From contig OX463844.1 of the NCBI GenBank assembly GCA_949825065.1, positions 27,747,056 to 27,811,055 on the forward strand: DNA of 64,000 bases, in the 5' to 3' direction. Positions 34,557 to 46,560 of the stretch are shown here, one piece after another (the stretch's first letter is position 1; each line of letters starts with the position of its first letter). Position numbers and translations under genes: made by a program. Source of the stretch: Odontocerum albicorne (taxonomy: Eukaryota > Arthropoda > Insecta > Trichoptera > Odontoceridae). Under the pieces are notes generated by a model that worked only from the letters and a program-made list of their open reading frames with translations, did no database searches and was not told the origin of the DNA.

Positions 34557-35600
34557 TATGTATAATATAGGTTGTTCGGATGAAAATGTCGTTTTTTAAA
34601 TGAAAGGTAGATCGAAAAAAAAAAGTATTTTCTTATTATGTCAATAAAATATATTATCCTTCCGTAGCCACAACCTTATTCCATCTAATTAACAAATTTT
34701 TAATGCCGTCAGAATAAAATTTAGTAGATTTGGATGCAAAATATTCCTCGATACCTTTTTTCAGTTCTAAAGTGCGATTTTTTTTCCAGTTAAATAGTGC
34801 TGCATATGTTAGATCTAAATAAATGCTAATCTGAAGGAGCCAAATCGGGACTATATGGTGGGTGAAGAATAGTTTTCCATCCAAGCTCCTTTATTTTATT
34901 TTCATACATCTTCGATGTATGGGGTCGGGCGTTGTGTTGCAATAAAATTGAATGTCGATTGAAAAAACCAGATATCTTTAGCCTTATTGCTGCATTCAAA
35001 TTTTCGAGTTGGGACAGTACGAGTATACTTCACTCGTGATTGTTTTACCGTAAGGAAGGACTTCGTGATAAATTATGCCTTTTGCTTCCCACCATACGCT
35101 AAAAAGCAGTTAGACCCGATCGATGGGTCGGTTTTGCTACCTGCCCCTTTGAAATCCATTGGCGTTTACGTCGTTGGTTCGAATATAACATAGTACCAAT
35201 TTTTCGTCTCCGGTCACTAAATGGTGTAAAAACTGAGTGTTTGTCTCTTTTTCGTTTAAATCTTCACATATGCGCTTGCGTACCGCTTTGGTCTCATCCA
35301 TTAGATCGTACGGTATCCATACGCCATGCTTCACAATCTTGTAAATTTTTTTCAGATGTTCTTGCACACTAGATTTTGAGTATCCAAGTTTGTCAGCTAA
35401 TTGTCGTCTAGTCAGTGCTGGATTTGATAAAATTTCTGTACGCAATACGTCATCATCCACTTTCACTCTTTTTTCACTTCTAGGATTGTTTTTTTAGATT
35501 AAAATCACCACTTTTAAATTGTTTAAACCACCTTTGGCATTGCCGAAAAGTTAAACATTCTCCAAATGTGCTGCAAGTGTTTTTAGTTGGTATTATAATA
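34557..35600 (-). mobile_element. mariner-like transposase remnant
   Basis: Minus-strand pieces in order: CQRWFKQFKSGDFNL (HTH end, about 35540), VDDDVLRTEILSNPALTRRQ, LVTGDEKLVLC, LPYGKTI and GIEEYFASKSTKFYSDGIKN. These follow the order of mariner transposases of the type ending in FFASK...RW. A catalytic-core stretch near 34900-35130 is broken by stops. The region next to 34565 (GGTTGTTCGGATGAAAATGT) looks like its 3' terminal repeat; no partner was seen. Confidence 0.75.
35137..35466 (-). pseudogene. mariner transposase HTH/linker fragment
   Basis: This 109-codon frame spans the second helix-turn-helix (RRQLADKLGYSKSSVQEHLK) up to VTGDEKLVLCYI. VTGDE carries the first catalytic Asp. It ends early by frame decay, so the catalytic domain is incomplete. 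Confidence 0.8.
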
Positions 35601-35744
35601 TTAATTAGTTGGTAATTTTATTATATTTATTATTATTATTTAGTTGGTATTATTATATTAATCATGGTATCTTTACGAGGTCTTTAACTTTTTACTAACG
35701 CAGATCAAATACGAGTACATCTAATATTTTTATTACTGCTTGAA

Positions 35745-35890
35745 ATCGAAGTATGGTTGGATCGTGTGAATGATATTTTGAAAGAAAAAAGTTTTAAGAG
35801 TCAGATAAATCGTAGGAGTTGTATGAGAAAGTGTGTAATCGATGTAATGTAAAGTGTAATTGATGCAATGTAATATGAATGTAACCGATG
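35745..35890 (+). mobile_element. Possible RTE-like LINE tail
   Basis: A + frame reads RWLDRVNDILKEKSFKSQ and RRSCMRKCVIDV, similar in style to the C-terminal ends of RTE-like LINEs (compare 21466-21715). Weak. Confidence 0.35.
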
Positions 35891-36379
35891 TAATGTTTCC
35901 CGAAATATTTCAAAACAGGTAAATTGTGGGTACGATCTTTTTTGATCATACGTCCAATTCAAGTTTCCTTAATACACGAGTTCATGAGTAGTTTGAAGAA
36001 TGATATTTATTTGTTTCCATAATAACTTAATAAATAAGCATTTTAGTAATTTTGCTTAAGGCCATTCAATAGTAAATTGTATCTCCAATTAACCGTTTTG
36101 TATCATACAATAATCAGTTCGGTGAGCGTGCTAACTAATCAATCTCTGACATTTCCAGTGAAACTGAATTGGTTTTTCTATCAACAAGGTCAAGGTAAAT
36201 AGTAATTTATACCTTAAATCCCATTGTAACGAATAAATGCTAAACTTTTTGCAGGGACTGGGAGTTTCAATGAACTTGAACCAATATATGTATTTTTGTT
36301 GAGAATTGTTTAATCTCACGAGTCGTTACAGATCAGACTTGTTGCATTGTTTATATACTCGTATGTTTGTACGTGAATT

Positions 36380-37375
36380 TCGCGAGTGTAAGTCAGCTGC
36401 CTCAGAACATGTAATGAGCCTATTTTGCGATTTTTTTCATTTTTAAATTGACGACTTACAATTTGTGTTAAATTTTGCGTGTAAAATGGAATTAAGTGCA
36501 GTGAAGTGGTGCAAATATTTGAGGTTTTTGGCGATGATGCTGTCATCATGGCTGATGGGATGGCTGTCGTAGCACATCAGCTACCGATTAAAATGTCGGA
36601 AAAAAATAGGATATTGTGCTTAGTAATCGCCAAATCCCTATAAGGGAGGCTGCTGCGGAAGTTGGTATCTCATATGGTTCATGTGAAGTAATTTTTACCA
36701 ACGTTTTGAACATGAAACGACTGGCAGCCAAAAGCAGTTTCGCAAAAACATCGCTGAGCAAATGTTGGTAGAAGTCGCTGACGACCCAGAATTACTCCAT
36801 CGCATTATAACAGGTGACAAAACGTGGGTGCATGGCTATAACATCGAAACAAAGGCCCATTCGTCCCAATGGAAGCTTCCTGATGAGCCAATACCGAAAA
36901 AAAAAACAACCAAATTTGATCATATATCAAGGTTCTCCTTATTGTTTTCTTAAATTACAATGGCATAGTCCACTATGAATTCTTATCGCCTGACCGTACG
37001 GTCAATACGGAGTATTATCTTGAGGTGTTATGCCGTTTGCGTGAGGCAATCCGAAGAAAAAGGATCAGAATTGTAGGCGATAATCCACGGGCGCACACTT
37101 CTACTTATTCATGATTTTTTTATCAAAATCAAAAATGTCGTGATGCCGCAGCTGCTGTATTCACCAGATATGCCCCCTGCGACTTTTTCCTGTTCCCGAA
37201 GATGAAGAGAATTTTGAAAGGACAATGTTTTGCGACCATAGAGGAGGTAAAGGCTATCCCAAAAAGTGCGTTCCACAAATGTTTTGCGGATTGGAAAAAA
37301 CGTTGGCATAAGTGCATTTTATCCTATGGGAACTACTTTGAAAGGGTCAATATTAATATCAATGAATAAAGATTT
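36380..37375 (+). mobile_element. mariner transposase remnant (SETMAR-like)
   Basis: Plus-strand frames, with shifts, give VADDPELLHRIITGDKTWVHGYNIETKAHSSQW (first catalytic Asp in TGDKTW). They continue through VHYEFLSPDRTVNTEYYLEVLCRLREA, PCDFFLFPKMKR and FADWKKRWHKCI..GNYFE at about 37330. The HDNAPAH motif with the second Asp is degraded to GDNPRAH. Order and spacing are those of a full mariner transposase, so the copy was once complete. Confidence 0.8.
36762..36953 (+). pseudogene. mariner transposase catalytic fragment
   Basis: A 63-codon open piece of the remnant with RIITGDKTWVHGYNIETKAH followed by KPK-like residues. It ends in a frameshift near 36945. Confidence 0.75.
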
Positions 37376-38304
37376 CTCGTTTTTTTTAAATCAAGTCATG
37401 TACAGCACCCGGCGTACATGACGTAGGTATATTACCTTGTACCTTGTAATATACCTACAATACCCGGCGGTAAGTAATACACATCAAATAGAAAACAGGA
37501 TTCTACATTGCATCATGTTCACTTATCTTAATACGAGTATCATCATGCAGTGGCATGATGCCTTGATACAAAAGTTCGGAGATTAATGTGTTGTTTGAAC
37601 TTTGCCAATTACGAATTTTTAGTCACCGTTACAAAGGTTATTTTATAGAGTAAAGATTACCCTCCAATGGCGGATCAATAATTTTGTTCTAAGACTAATT
37701 GCAGTGTAAATAAAAAGCCTTGAACGTTCATGGGAGATTGGTGAATACTACTTATTTAAAATGATGGGGTTAAAGACAATATTATGTCCCGGTCGCGATC
37801 TTCAATGTGTCCGAATCACCAATTCGGTTATCTTGAAGGGTTGCCATTCAAATTGAATGAAACTGTATTATTCCGCTCTGAGAATAAAACAAATTAATGA
37901 TGGAATTAAAGAAATCCAGATTACGAAATCTCGTGATAGGGATAAGACAGTCACTTTGCACTCGGCAATATAAATTTTGATGAGAAATTACATTCGATGC
38001 GATACCTGTTGGGAATTGAACCCGGGACGCCATAGATACTCTGATTCGTCTTCCGATGTTTTAAAAAAATGATTCATGTATTTTTTCTACCACATGCCTA
38101 TGTGAAAATAACGTCTTCAGGTTGTATTGTGTACAAAGGAAGCACAATACATATCGGTAGTTATAAGGAAGGTCATGATTTTCGTCCTCTATTCAATAAG
38201 TTCATGAATAAATTGTAACCGTAAAAATTTAACGCTAGAAAATTATGTTTGCATTAGCGTTATTCATCAATAAATACCGGGGCAACATAATACTAACTAA
38301 TTCG
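37376..38304. other. Intergenic stretch with a small palindrome
   Basis: GTAGGTATATTAC at 37423-37435 is repeated in reverse complement at 37446-37458. Near 38010-38030 a GGGAATTGAACCCGGGACG piece resembles a tRNA-like B box of a SINE. No gene is visible. Confidence 0.5.
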
Positions 38305-38603
38305 CTCATTCTTATAATACCTTTCAACATATCCGAATTGGTTATGCGGCATTTTGAACAGTGTTGCCGGAAGACAACATTGTTGTCAGTCCCATTAATC
38401 GAGCCTTCAGGTTCAGAACCACTGGAGTAGGCATTCAATTAGTAAATTCGTAGTTAATTATCATGTGTTTTTACAACACTACCGCACGAGGGGAAGTACT
38501 GTTCACTTAAGACCTTAAACCTGACTATAACATTTTTTATTCTTGGATGGAGATAAGCAACCCCTTGATGGAGTCCGTCTTAACAACTAGGTCATGGAGA
38601 GAA
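38305..38603 (-). mobile_element. SINE family B copy
   Basis: Reverse orientation. The body has CCTTTCAACATATCCGAATT, TCCCATTAATCGAGCCTTCA and AGAACCACTGGAGTAGGC. It is followed toward 38603 by a degenerate tRNA-like head (AACAACTAGGTCATGGAG). Confidence 0.7.
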
Positions 38604-38689
38604 TAATAATATATCTGTTCTTATAAATTATTCTGAGATTCTTACTACAATAATAATTTCTTATTACTTTCCATAACTTAACTCATGCA

Positions 38690-39015
38690 AAAACAGTTTG
38701 TATCAGTGTAATGGAAAATTAAATAGGACTGGGAAAACTTTCTTACTTTACATCGCGTTCTCAATGTTGAGCGTCGTGGTCTTCTGCTATGTCCAAAGTA
38801 CGTTAGGATTATTGTCTTGAATGTTATCGAGAGTTTTTCGGTAATCGCTAATTCTTGAATAATAGAGCCCTTGAAGTTCATTACAATTCATGGGATACAG
38901 AGCATTCGCTTCCATCACCACGTTTCGAAGGCATCTATCATGTCCCTTTGCTTTTTACTCATTGTTCATGTTTCTGTTCCATACAGTGCCATGCGAAGAT
39001 ACGTGTAATCTAAAT
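38690..39015 (-). mobile_element. RTE-like LINE fragment, same family as 58255-58900
   Basis: Landmarks shared with the copy at 58320-58780: TTGAGCGTCGTGGTCTTCTG, GAGTTTTTCGGTAATC, TTCTTGAATAATAGAG and TTTCGAAGGCATCTAT. A block present at 58350-58545 is missing here. Confidence 0.65.
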
Positions 39016-39095
39016 ACTCGTAAAATACAGGTAGAAATGGAACATCGTCTAAATGTCACGTCTATTGGGAATAAATGCACACTAGAGGGGACCTT

Positions 39096-40262
39096 ATGTA
39101 TCACGACGTAAATATTATATTAAAAAAAACGTCACACCAGCGAAATTGCATCATTTATATACCATGACACGCGACAGCATATGTGCTCAAATGTGTACGA
39201 GTATAACGAAAACTCCTGAAAGGTCTCATATATCGTGACCCTATTCAACCCTTCTGTGATTGTAACATTCGAGAGTATTATATGATTACATGAAGTAATA
39301 ACTTGCGCTAGAAAAATAATATGTTTTGACATCGCAGTGCATCATCATCAGGATAACACGTGAGGAAGAGTGTGCCCCGATAAGTGAGTCTCGCTTAAAG
39401 GTCAAGTCTGTCGTGGTCCTATCAATCCGCTCTGTCTCGCTCTATATGCAATATGGCTTAAGCCTCGACGAGTATATAGTCAATGTGCTTTATTTTTTTC
39501 TCTCACTTGATACTTGGTCGTGAATCTCATGACTTCGATTTGTTTGTACGCTACTAGTGTTTGATATTTATTAACATTTCATTAATATTTAAGCTTTACT
39601 AGTGGGTTGGGAATACTGTGGACAAGTGTTTAGGTAAGTTTGTATAGTTATAAAAAATCACCATCAAATTTAATGTGAACTATTATAACTTCAACTTGAA
39701 TTGGTTTATTCTATTCAAAAAAATACTTAATTATTCATAAGTATTTTAAATATTTTTTTAAATAAGAAAAGCTTAAATACCTATATTTGTTTAGATCTTT
39801 TTAAATATTTAAATAAAATAAGCTGGTTTGCCTATGAGTGTTTAAATCATTTTTATATTTAAATAAGAGCTTTGGATCCTTTTTTAAAATTGGTTTAATC
39901 ACATATTATGCAAAAAAATCTAAATTATTGATAAGTAATTAATTTTTAAAAAAATATTTATAAGAGAATCTTGTATATCTAGAAGCGTTTGAATTATTTT
40001 AAATTTTTAAATAAGAGAAGATTTGATCTGTTTTTTAATGTTTAATTTTTTTTACCTTTAAATATTATAATATATTTAAAAAAATATTTAATTAAAATAA
40101 TCTTTTATACGTATACTTAAAAGTTTTTTTTAAATAAAAGGAACCTTTTTTTAAATATTTTTGTATTACCTTCATGAGATTTAGAAATGTTCCGTCTTTT
40201 TTTTTTGTTTTATATTATATTATGAAATTAAATACGAGTATGTAATATTATATCCAAAATAA
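39096..40262. repeat. Unassigned dispersed repeat, copy 1, with minisatellite
   Basis: This stretch aligns, in the same orientation, with 49231-50595. The first ~430 bp (to about 39530) contain shared words such as ATATACCATGACACG, TATCGTGACCCTATTCAACC and CTCTATATGCAATATGGC. The later part (39715-40190) is an AT-rich minisatellite with units of roughly 50-60 bp built on CTATAAGTGTTTAGAT followed by TTTAAATATTTAAATAAGA-like bases. No coding domain or terminal repeat was recognised. Confidence 0.85.
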
Positions 40263-40361
40263 TTGTGCTTGATTAATGAATAGTAATCATGTGAGACGTA
40301 ACATCATACATCTACATGATTTATTTAAAAATGTATTGTATATTATATTATTACACATTCG

Positions 40362-40549
40362 TTGTATACAGTACAAACTGTCGAGTTTATTGCCATGTGG
40401 TAATCTCTTCCAAGCAACCTGAAATATGTTGAGGTCTTAAGTAACCCCAGATTAAAATCCTTTTTAAAGAATGTGGGTACATACGGGAATCGAACTTGCA
40501 GCCCCCAAGTTGGAAGGCACACGTCTTACCAACTAGACCTTCGGGGTGT
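40362..40549 (-). mobile_element. SINE family A copy
   Basis: Reverse orientation: GTACAAACTGTCGAGTTTAT, TTGCCATGTGGTAATCTC and GTCTTAAGTAACCCC in the body. The head has GGGAATCGAACTTGCAGCCC (B box) and ACCAACTAGACC (A box). Confidence 0.85.
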
Positions 40550-41169
40550 TTATGTTGTATATCTTGCGATAATATATCACTAACTATACACCATCTTCAA
40601 GTGCGAGGGTATGAAATATAGTCTAAACGCGACGTTTTTATTTTTACATTTTCTATCTTTCAAGTACTATTTGAACTCAGCTTATTTTATAATACGGTTT
40701 TTTTAAGTATTCCTATTATGCGTCGCTTTTTAGTCAACAAACGTTTTATACTTAAGTGGGGGAAATTCGTGGAATTGCCTCGGGAAGTACGTGGAATAGA
40801 GAACATAAAAATATAGAGGTTCAAATTGCGTAATGGGAAGAGAAGAATTTCCTATAAATAACGTATAACCCTAAATCATGAATTCTGTGGGGGTTCGTGT
40901 TTTTTTTAATTAACCGTTTATTATATTTGAACGACGTGTAAGAAAGACGTTGGTATAATATTTGTATTTAATATTTGACCGATAAAAAATTAAGTCCGTC
41001 GTTACATATATTCCTATCCTTGAATATTAGAAACAGGTTCTCCTATATTTATTAATCGTTCGAATAATAAACAATATTTCCGAAATTTTAAATTTATTAA
41101 AAAAAATCAATAAATAATCTGACTATCATGAATAAAAATCTTAAAGGAACGTTTGAAATCCATTACAGT

Positions 41170-41560
41170 ATGGTTCCTCAAATAAAGGAGAGTATACTCG
41201 TACAGGTGAAATGTAACGAGAGACTTCTAGTAAAAGGTTTGAAAATGAATGTAGTGAAATTAAACGTTATAATATAGTTATAGAAAGAGGTGTGCTAAAA
41301 ATTATGTACGATGCATGAGTTAACTCAGAGAAACTGGAGCAGGTTGATAAATTCTGTTATTTGGGCACTGTTTACGTATGATGGGCGAGTTGAAAAGGAC
41401 ATTGAAAGAAGGGTAGCTACATGAGACAAGGTGAATGGATCATTCAATGTAACTAATACACAACTGTGTATATCAAACGTACCAAAAATGTCAATACATA
41501 ATAGTGGCTGGCACTCACTTTGAGATATGGAAGTGAAATTTGAATTTAGCAGAAGAAGGA
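41170..41560 (+). mobile_element. RTE-like LINE fragment
   Basis: Plus frames give LKMNVVKLNV, LEQVDKFCYLG-like and GRVEKDIERRVA pieces, the segment between the RT palm and the thumb of RTE-like LINEs (compare 48164-48420). Multiple stops. Confidence 0.55.
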
Positions 41561-41616
41561 TAAAAGTATTGTTTATATTATAGTTAAGGCATTAACATTG
41601 TGGAGGTTTAAAGACA

Positions 41617-41820
41617 TTGTAATTTGTTTTATCAAACACTGTTTATTCCACTTTTTGATACGGCATAACCCTACCGGTTTCAAGGCTTTCACCTCATCAT
41701 CAGGGATCACAAACAAGACTTGTTTGTGATCCCCTGAAAATGAGGTGAAAGCCTTGAAACCGGTAGGGTTATACCGTTACAAAAAGTGGAATAAGCAGTG
41801 TTTGATAAAACAAATTACAA
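41617..41820. repeat. Long fold-back, arms of about 101 bp, 1-base centre
   Basis: Left arm 41617-41717 and right arm 41719-41820 are near-perfect reverse complements, starting TTGTAATTTGTTTTATCAAA and meeting at CAAACAAG/CTTGTTTG. A word pattern GATGAGGTGAAAGCC..GAAACCGGTAGGG resembles terminal regions of Penelope-like elements, which often carry inverted end copies. That reading is tentative. Confidence 0.85.
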
Positions 41821-42681
41821 GGATACAAGTAAAATGTGATTGAGTGAAATTATAAATTTTACTTTCACATAAAATTAATGTGATTCGAGTCAAGTTACGA
41901 ATAGTTTTTAAAATAAATCAAATAACGGCGTATAATGAATAGAAATGTTTTAAAAAGTAATAGCATCCTCTTAATGTCGTATTAATGTTGCTATTTTACT
42001 GATTGAAATTTATATTTTTTATTCCAAAATTTCAGATTGCAGCTTATAAATTTATTTAACGTGGGGTATCAAATTTAATGAGGTGTAGTAAAATTATTGA
42101 AAGATGAAATTAATAATTATGTACGTATAAAGCGAATATTTTGTCTATACACGAATAGGATGACTTAAAATTTATCTCAATTCGGTCGAGATTAAGTAAT
42201 AATATTGTGCATTAACCTCGTTTTGTCTTACGCATTACACACTCACCTTCCGAAATTCGTTAATCTGAGTACATTTCGTGTCATTGCCTCATTATCGAAT
42301 TGCACAGGATGTTTTTTCTAGTATCCGTGAAAAAACCTTTAATCCCATCCGATAACATAACGACAGGCGGAGTATTACAATGGATTAGCTATGTTGAAAT
42401 AAGTACCCAAGATAATAAAACTAAAGTTTATTGGTTAACATATTTTAATCCATTTCACAAAAGATAATATGGAAATAAAGATTTTGTTGTCATGACGATC
42501 GCGGTTTTTGATACTCGTATTATCAAAGATTTACACTTCGGGTAGAGCATTAAACTATTTAGGCATCGATGCATTAACTCTGTGAAATCTTATAGGAAAA
42601 ATAATTAATCAGAAAATCATATACGAGTACAATGCCGTTTATCGTTATTACATACCAGCAAAATATCAATACATTCTAACA
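41821..42681. other. Intergenic stretch without recognised features
   Basis: AT-rich. It contains TACTCGTA (42512) and TACGAGTA (42622). No gene seen. Confidence 0.4.
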
Positions 42682-42683
42682 TA

Positions 42684-43609
42684 CGAGGGTCATCCAGAAA
42701 CTAAGGTTACAAGGGCTCCTGAGGTCGGGGGAAATTTTTGTTTCAAAATTGGTGCACCTGGCGTGTAGGGGGGATCCTAACGGTCAGTTTGTTTGGTCCC
42801 GCGTGTTTTTCGGCCATTTCGTTCAGTCACAGTAAATTCTTCCGATGGAGAGGTCGTCGTGCGCTCCCGCCAACTCTCGTCCGTGCGAGACCCGCGCGGT
42901 CATCAGTTTTTTGATTTTGCAGAACAATACCGCCGCGAATGTCCATCGGAAGCTCGTGGAAGTTTATGGTAGTGATGTGATGAGTCGTCAACATGTCACG
43001 AAGTGGGTTAGGTTGTTCAGAGAAGGTCGTACTGATACTCACGACGAGGCAAGGCAGTGATTTCTGACGAATTTGTGCAAAAAATTGAAGAACAAGTTCG
43101 AAATGACCGCCGTGTGACGCTTGACGACCTTCACGAATAATTTCCTGACATTTCTCAAAGTCTCCTTCGTAATATTGTGTCGGAAAAAACTTGGTTACAA
43201 AAAGTTGTGTGCGAGATGGGTGCCCAGAATGCTCACACCGGAGCACCGTCAAAATCGCGTGACCGCCACGCGTGAATTTTTGGATCGTTTTGCACAGGAG
43301 GGAGACGCTTTTCTGAACTCTATCATGACGGGAGATGAGACGTAGGTGTGTCACTACACCCCAACAATTTTCCAACGATCAGGAAGTCGATGAAGCTGTG
43401 AAGAAGGGGCTGAAAGAGCTGGCGGCGGAGGTCTATGACCCTGGCATACAAAAGCTGGTGCCCCGACTACAGAAATGTCTCGATCTCGACGGCGATTACG
43501 TTGAAAAATAGTTTAATATATTTTTGAAGTATCCTGTAAACTTGAATTAAATACAAGCATTTTTTGATCCTACATAAATGTTGTACCCTTACTTTCTGGA
43601 TGACCCTCG
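42684..43609 (+). mobile_element. Internally deleted mariner, 926 bp, both ends present
   Basis: Termini CGAGGGTCATCCAGAAA (42684 on) and the complement CGAGGGTCATCCAGAAAG (ending 43609) form ~27-bp inverted repeats flanked by TA (42682-42683, 43610-43611). The transposase region keeps the HTH domain and the first catalytic Asp, then jumps to the final EVDEAVKKGLKELAAEVYD and VPRLQKCLDLDGDYVEK tail. The middle of the DDE core is therefore deleted, and with it the second and third catalytic residues. End and tail sequence are well preserved, suggesting fairly recent activity in trans. Confidence 0.92.
42845..43510 (+). pseudogene. mariner transposase, deleted and frameshifted
   Basis: The frame starts at 42845 and reads AVISFLILQNNTAANVHRKL, VEVYGSDVMSRQHVTKWVRL and FREGRTDTHDEAR (HTH domain). 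It shifts near 43055, then KLGYKKLCARWVPRMLTPEH and FLNSIMTGDET follow. TGDET is followed by TAG where Trp is expected. The frame then skips to the extreme C-terminus, ending at TAG near 43510. A 182-codon antisense frame over it is a shadow. Confidence 0.88.
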
Positions 43610-43702
43610 TAAAATCCGAGGAAGTAGCGTACCTTGCATATTCCGTCAAAATAATTAGTCATTAAATTGGTAAAAAAAATATTGACATTCTATTGCATTT
43701 TC

Positions 43703-43812
43703 GTTATATACAGCACTATATACTGGAACCATTTTTTATCTGAGCTCCAACGGGAATTGAATCCACAGCCCCGGGCTGAAAGACAGATGTCTTACCAATT
43801 AGACAACGGATA
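43703..43812 (-). mobile_element. SINE family A, partial copy
   Basis: Reverse orientation. Only the head side remains: CGGGAATTGAATCCACAGCC (B box) and ACCAATTAGACAACGG (A box), with a short ACTGGAACCATTTTTTATC link. Confidence 0.7.
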
Positions 43813-46360
43813 TCTAAAACTTTGTGCATGTTTACAAATAATTAATAGTACCATGTAAATGTTGAGAACTAAGTTTTGATTATTTTATTGATGGTTTTTT
43901 TTGGCAAAATGTGATATTTTGCAACGAGTACGAACACATTATATATTTAAAAAAAAAACATTATAAAGATAAATGTGATTACTCTAAAACAAAAAGAAAA
44001 TTTTGCAGGAATTTCTTTTACGCAGTTACTTTAAGTCATAACTTTTAGACTTATGATATTTTCTTTAGATTGGTGCGGTATTTTCTCCCTGCCGGAATAA
44101 TTAACAATATTAAAAAATCTCTTGTTAACTTGTATCCGTCTTCCTGGACGAGAATTAAAACTGATTTGAGAACCACAAGTTTATAGTTCGTTTTAAATTA
44201 TATCGCGTTTCATTCATTCACTAAATGCAATAACTGTTGAATAAATCAATTATTCCAACGTTTTGATTCAAGAATATATTAAAGATACTAAGTTATGCAT
44301 TTTTTATAAGAATTGCACGTGGACTATCGTGGTATCAATGAAGATTGGTTTATTTTCAAAGCGATCGATAGTTTTAAAACGCACTCGAACAATTGTATAC
44401 TGCCATTGAGCCATTCATAACAATGAGAAGTCATTGAATTATGAGGATTCTAGTATTGAAAAAAGTAAATCTCTACTTTTTTTGCATGTATGTTATTTTT
44501 CTTGTGTGATTTTCAAACGCTTTTCTTTTATTAGCAAACAATAATAGTCGATAAGTAAACAAATCATTTTAAAACTATTATAATTCAACCAGAGGATCTG
44601 TAAATTAGCCACTAAAATATAATATATATGTTACATACTAGCAAATATACAATACTCCTAAATATATGCAACAACGTTTACACACATTATGAGGATATTT
44701 TAGTAAGTTACAGACGAATTATGTTAGTTTATTGTTTAAATATAGAAAATATAGATATGTTATGTTAAAGGAAATGCTCATTCAATCTAAAGGAATATTA
44801 CACCCGTAGGAATGTATGTGAATTCATGTGGGATTTAAAACTGCTTTCTGACTTAACAAGAAGGATTATCAAATCACATTGACATGTTTCTTCGTCATTA
44901 AAAGTGATGCATTGAAGTGAAGTTCGCGACGACTATAAACTTGGAACAGTTATAATTTATAATATACTCGTGTATAAAAATCGTCGACAAACTTCAACAC
45001 GTTTGATAATCTTTACCCTTAATTCATAATTTAGATACAATCGCATATTTCTTATCGATACAAAATCAATATGATACAACATTGATAAAAACTGTTGAGA
45101 ATAGAAATGATAATAATTGGTGATCGCCGTGATATCGATTAAATTAATCTGAATATATTGTGTGAAAAATATGGTAGTATCGATCGTGGCTTGAATAATG
45201 GCTGATCAAAGCTAATCCACATCGACTTAAACTTGCCTTCGATCAGATTTTAACCACATGTAAATTCACGCTAAAAGGGGTTCCGCTGGCGTGACTGGAG
45301 CTGGCGAAAGCGGAGGTATGGACTGAGTGGAGTGCACGACACGTCATGCCACGCCACGCCACGAGATTGCCGATATTGGTCCTCCACGCGTGGTTCCCGT
45401 TCTCCCGCAGGTCAAGGGCGAGGGAAAGTCTCCCTTCCTCTCGACTCGCCTCGGGGGTGATTTATTTGCGAGATTCATAGATGAAGGGATATTTTTAATA
45501 TTTCTATCCATACAATTTTTTATCATTTGGATGCATGCATATATGGCGCAAACGATCCAAATGTGAATCTTTTCAAATTTGAGGAAATTTAAAATTTATT
45601 TACCTATAGGTTTAAAAATAATCTTTTTTCTGATAAAATTCCTCAAAGGAAATATTTTTGGATAATTATTTTAACACGTATATTCCAATGAGATTTTCTT
45701 ATTCATATTATATTTCATACTTCATACATCCAATACTCAAGCTGGCTTAAAATTTATTAGGAGCGTTTAATATGTAACATACTATATAGTTCCCTCAAGA
45801 CGGAAAACTATTATCCGAAAACACATAATCGCTTTAAAATTTTTATGCATATCCGTATCAAAATAAATACGAGAAAGTATGAAATCGTGTAAAATAAATA
45901 AATGGATAGTAATTAGTTTTGAAGTTTTTATATTCACAATGAGGCTAGTTTTCTCTAGAATAAGAAGAATTGAATAATGTGGATTGTCTCAATATTTTGA
46001 TTAGATGCCAATCGATACTCGACTCATTCATTCCCATTGATAACGTTCGTGCCAACTATTAATATATATTTTTATGATAAACTTTTTATATACTTTTTCT
46101 ATCCTAGAAGCTCTCGGTTATCGTGTGGTATAAATATACTGGCATGAAATACACGTGTACATTAGGTATTTATTTATATGTAACGTCACGACCTCAAACT
46201 TTTCCAAAAATAAATCAATAATTAAATTATTTTTTTTCTTTTGATTTATTTATTATCTTCCAGGCGTTTGACGTTTAACAAACCAAATAAGTCCATTGTA
46301 TAGATTCCAAAAATTACCTCACTAATAAAGAACTCAATTTTGGTATTGTATTATATTTTC
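43813..46360. other. Gene-free stretch with a GC-richer patch
   Basis: A GC-rich patch at about 45275-45460 contains GCCACGCCACGCCACG and CTCGCCTCGGGG. No domain could be read in any frame. The rest is AT-rich with no recognised element. Confidence 0.4.
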
Positions 46361-46560
46361 GTTGTATAATATACAGTACAATCTGGTGGGTTTATTGTCA
46401 TGTGGCAATATCTTCCAACCAACCAGAAATATGTTAAAGAGGCCTTAAGTGAAAACCAGATTGGTATCCTTTTGAATAAAAAGCTAGGTTCCACCGGGAA
46501 TTGAGCCCGCAACCTCCGGGATGGAAGACAAACGTCTTACCAACTAGGCCACAGAGGTCG
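46361..46560 (-). mobile_element. SINE family A copy (well preserved)
   Basis: Reverse orientation: TATAATATACAGTACAATCT, TTTATTGTCATGTGGCAATA, AACCAGAAATATGTTAAAGA and GGCCTTAAGTG in the body. The head has GGGAATTGAGCCCGCAACC (B box) and ACCAACTAGGCCACAGAGG (A box). Confidence 0.88.

Noticed and set aside
39720..40190. CRISPR-like array
   Set aside because: Units are degenerate AT-rich minisatellite repeats without constant-length unique spacers, in a eukaryotic context.
42827..43375. 182-codon minus-strand open frame
   Set aside because: It lies antisense to the mariner transposase region and only mirrors its codon pattern.
46500..46560. tRNA gene
   Set aside because: A- and B-box-like sequences are present, but they belong to repeated SINE heads attached to a shared body, and several lack a good cloverleaf.
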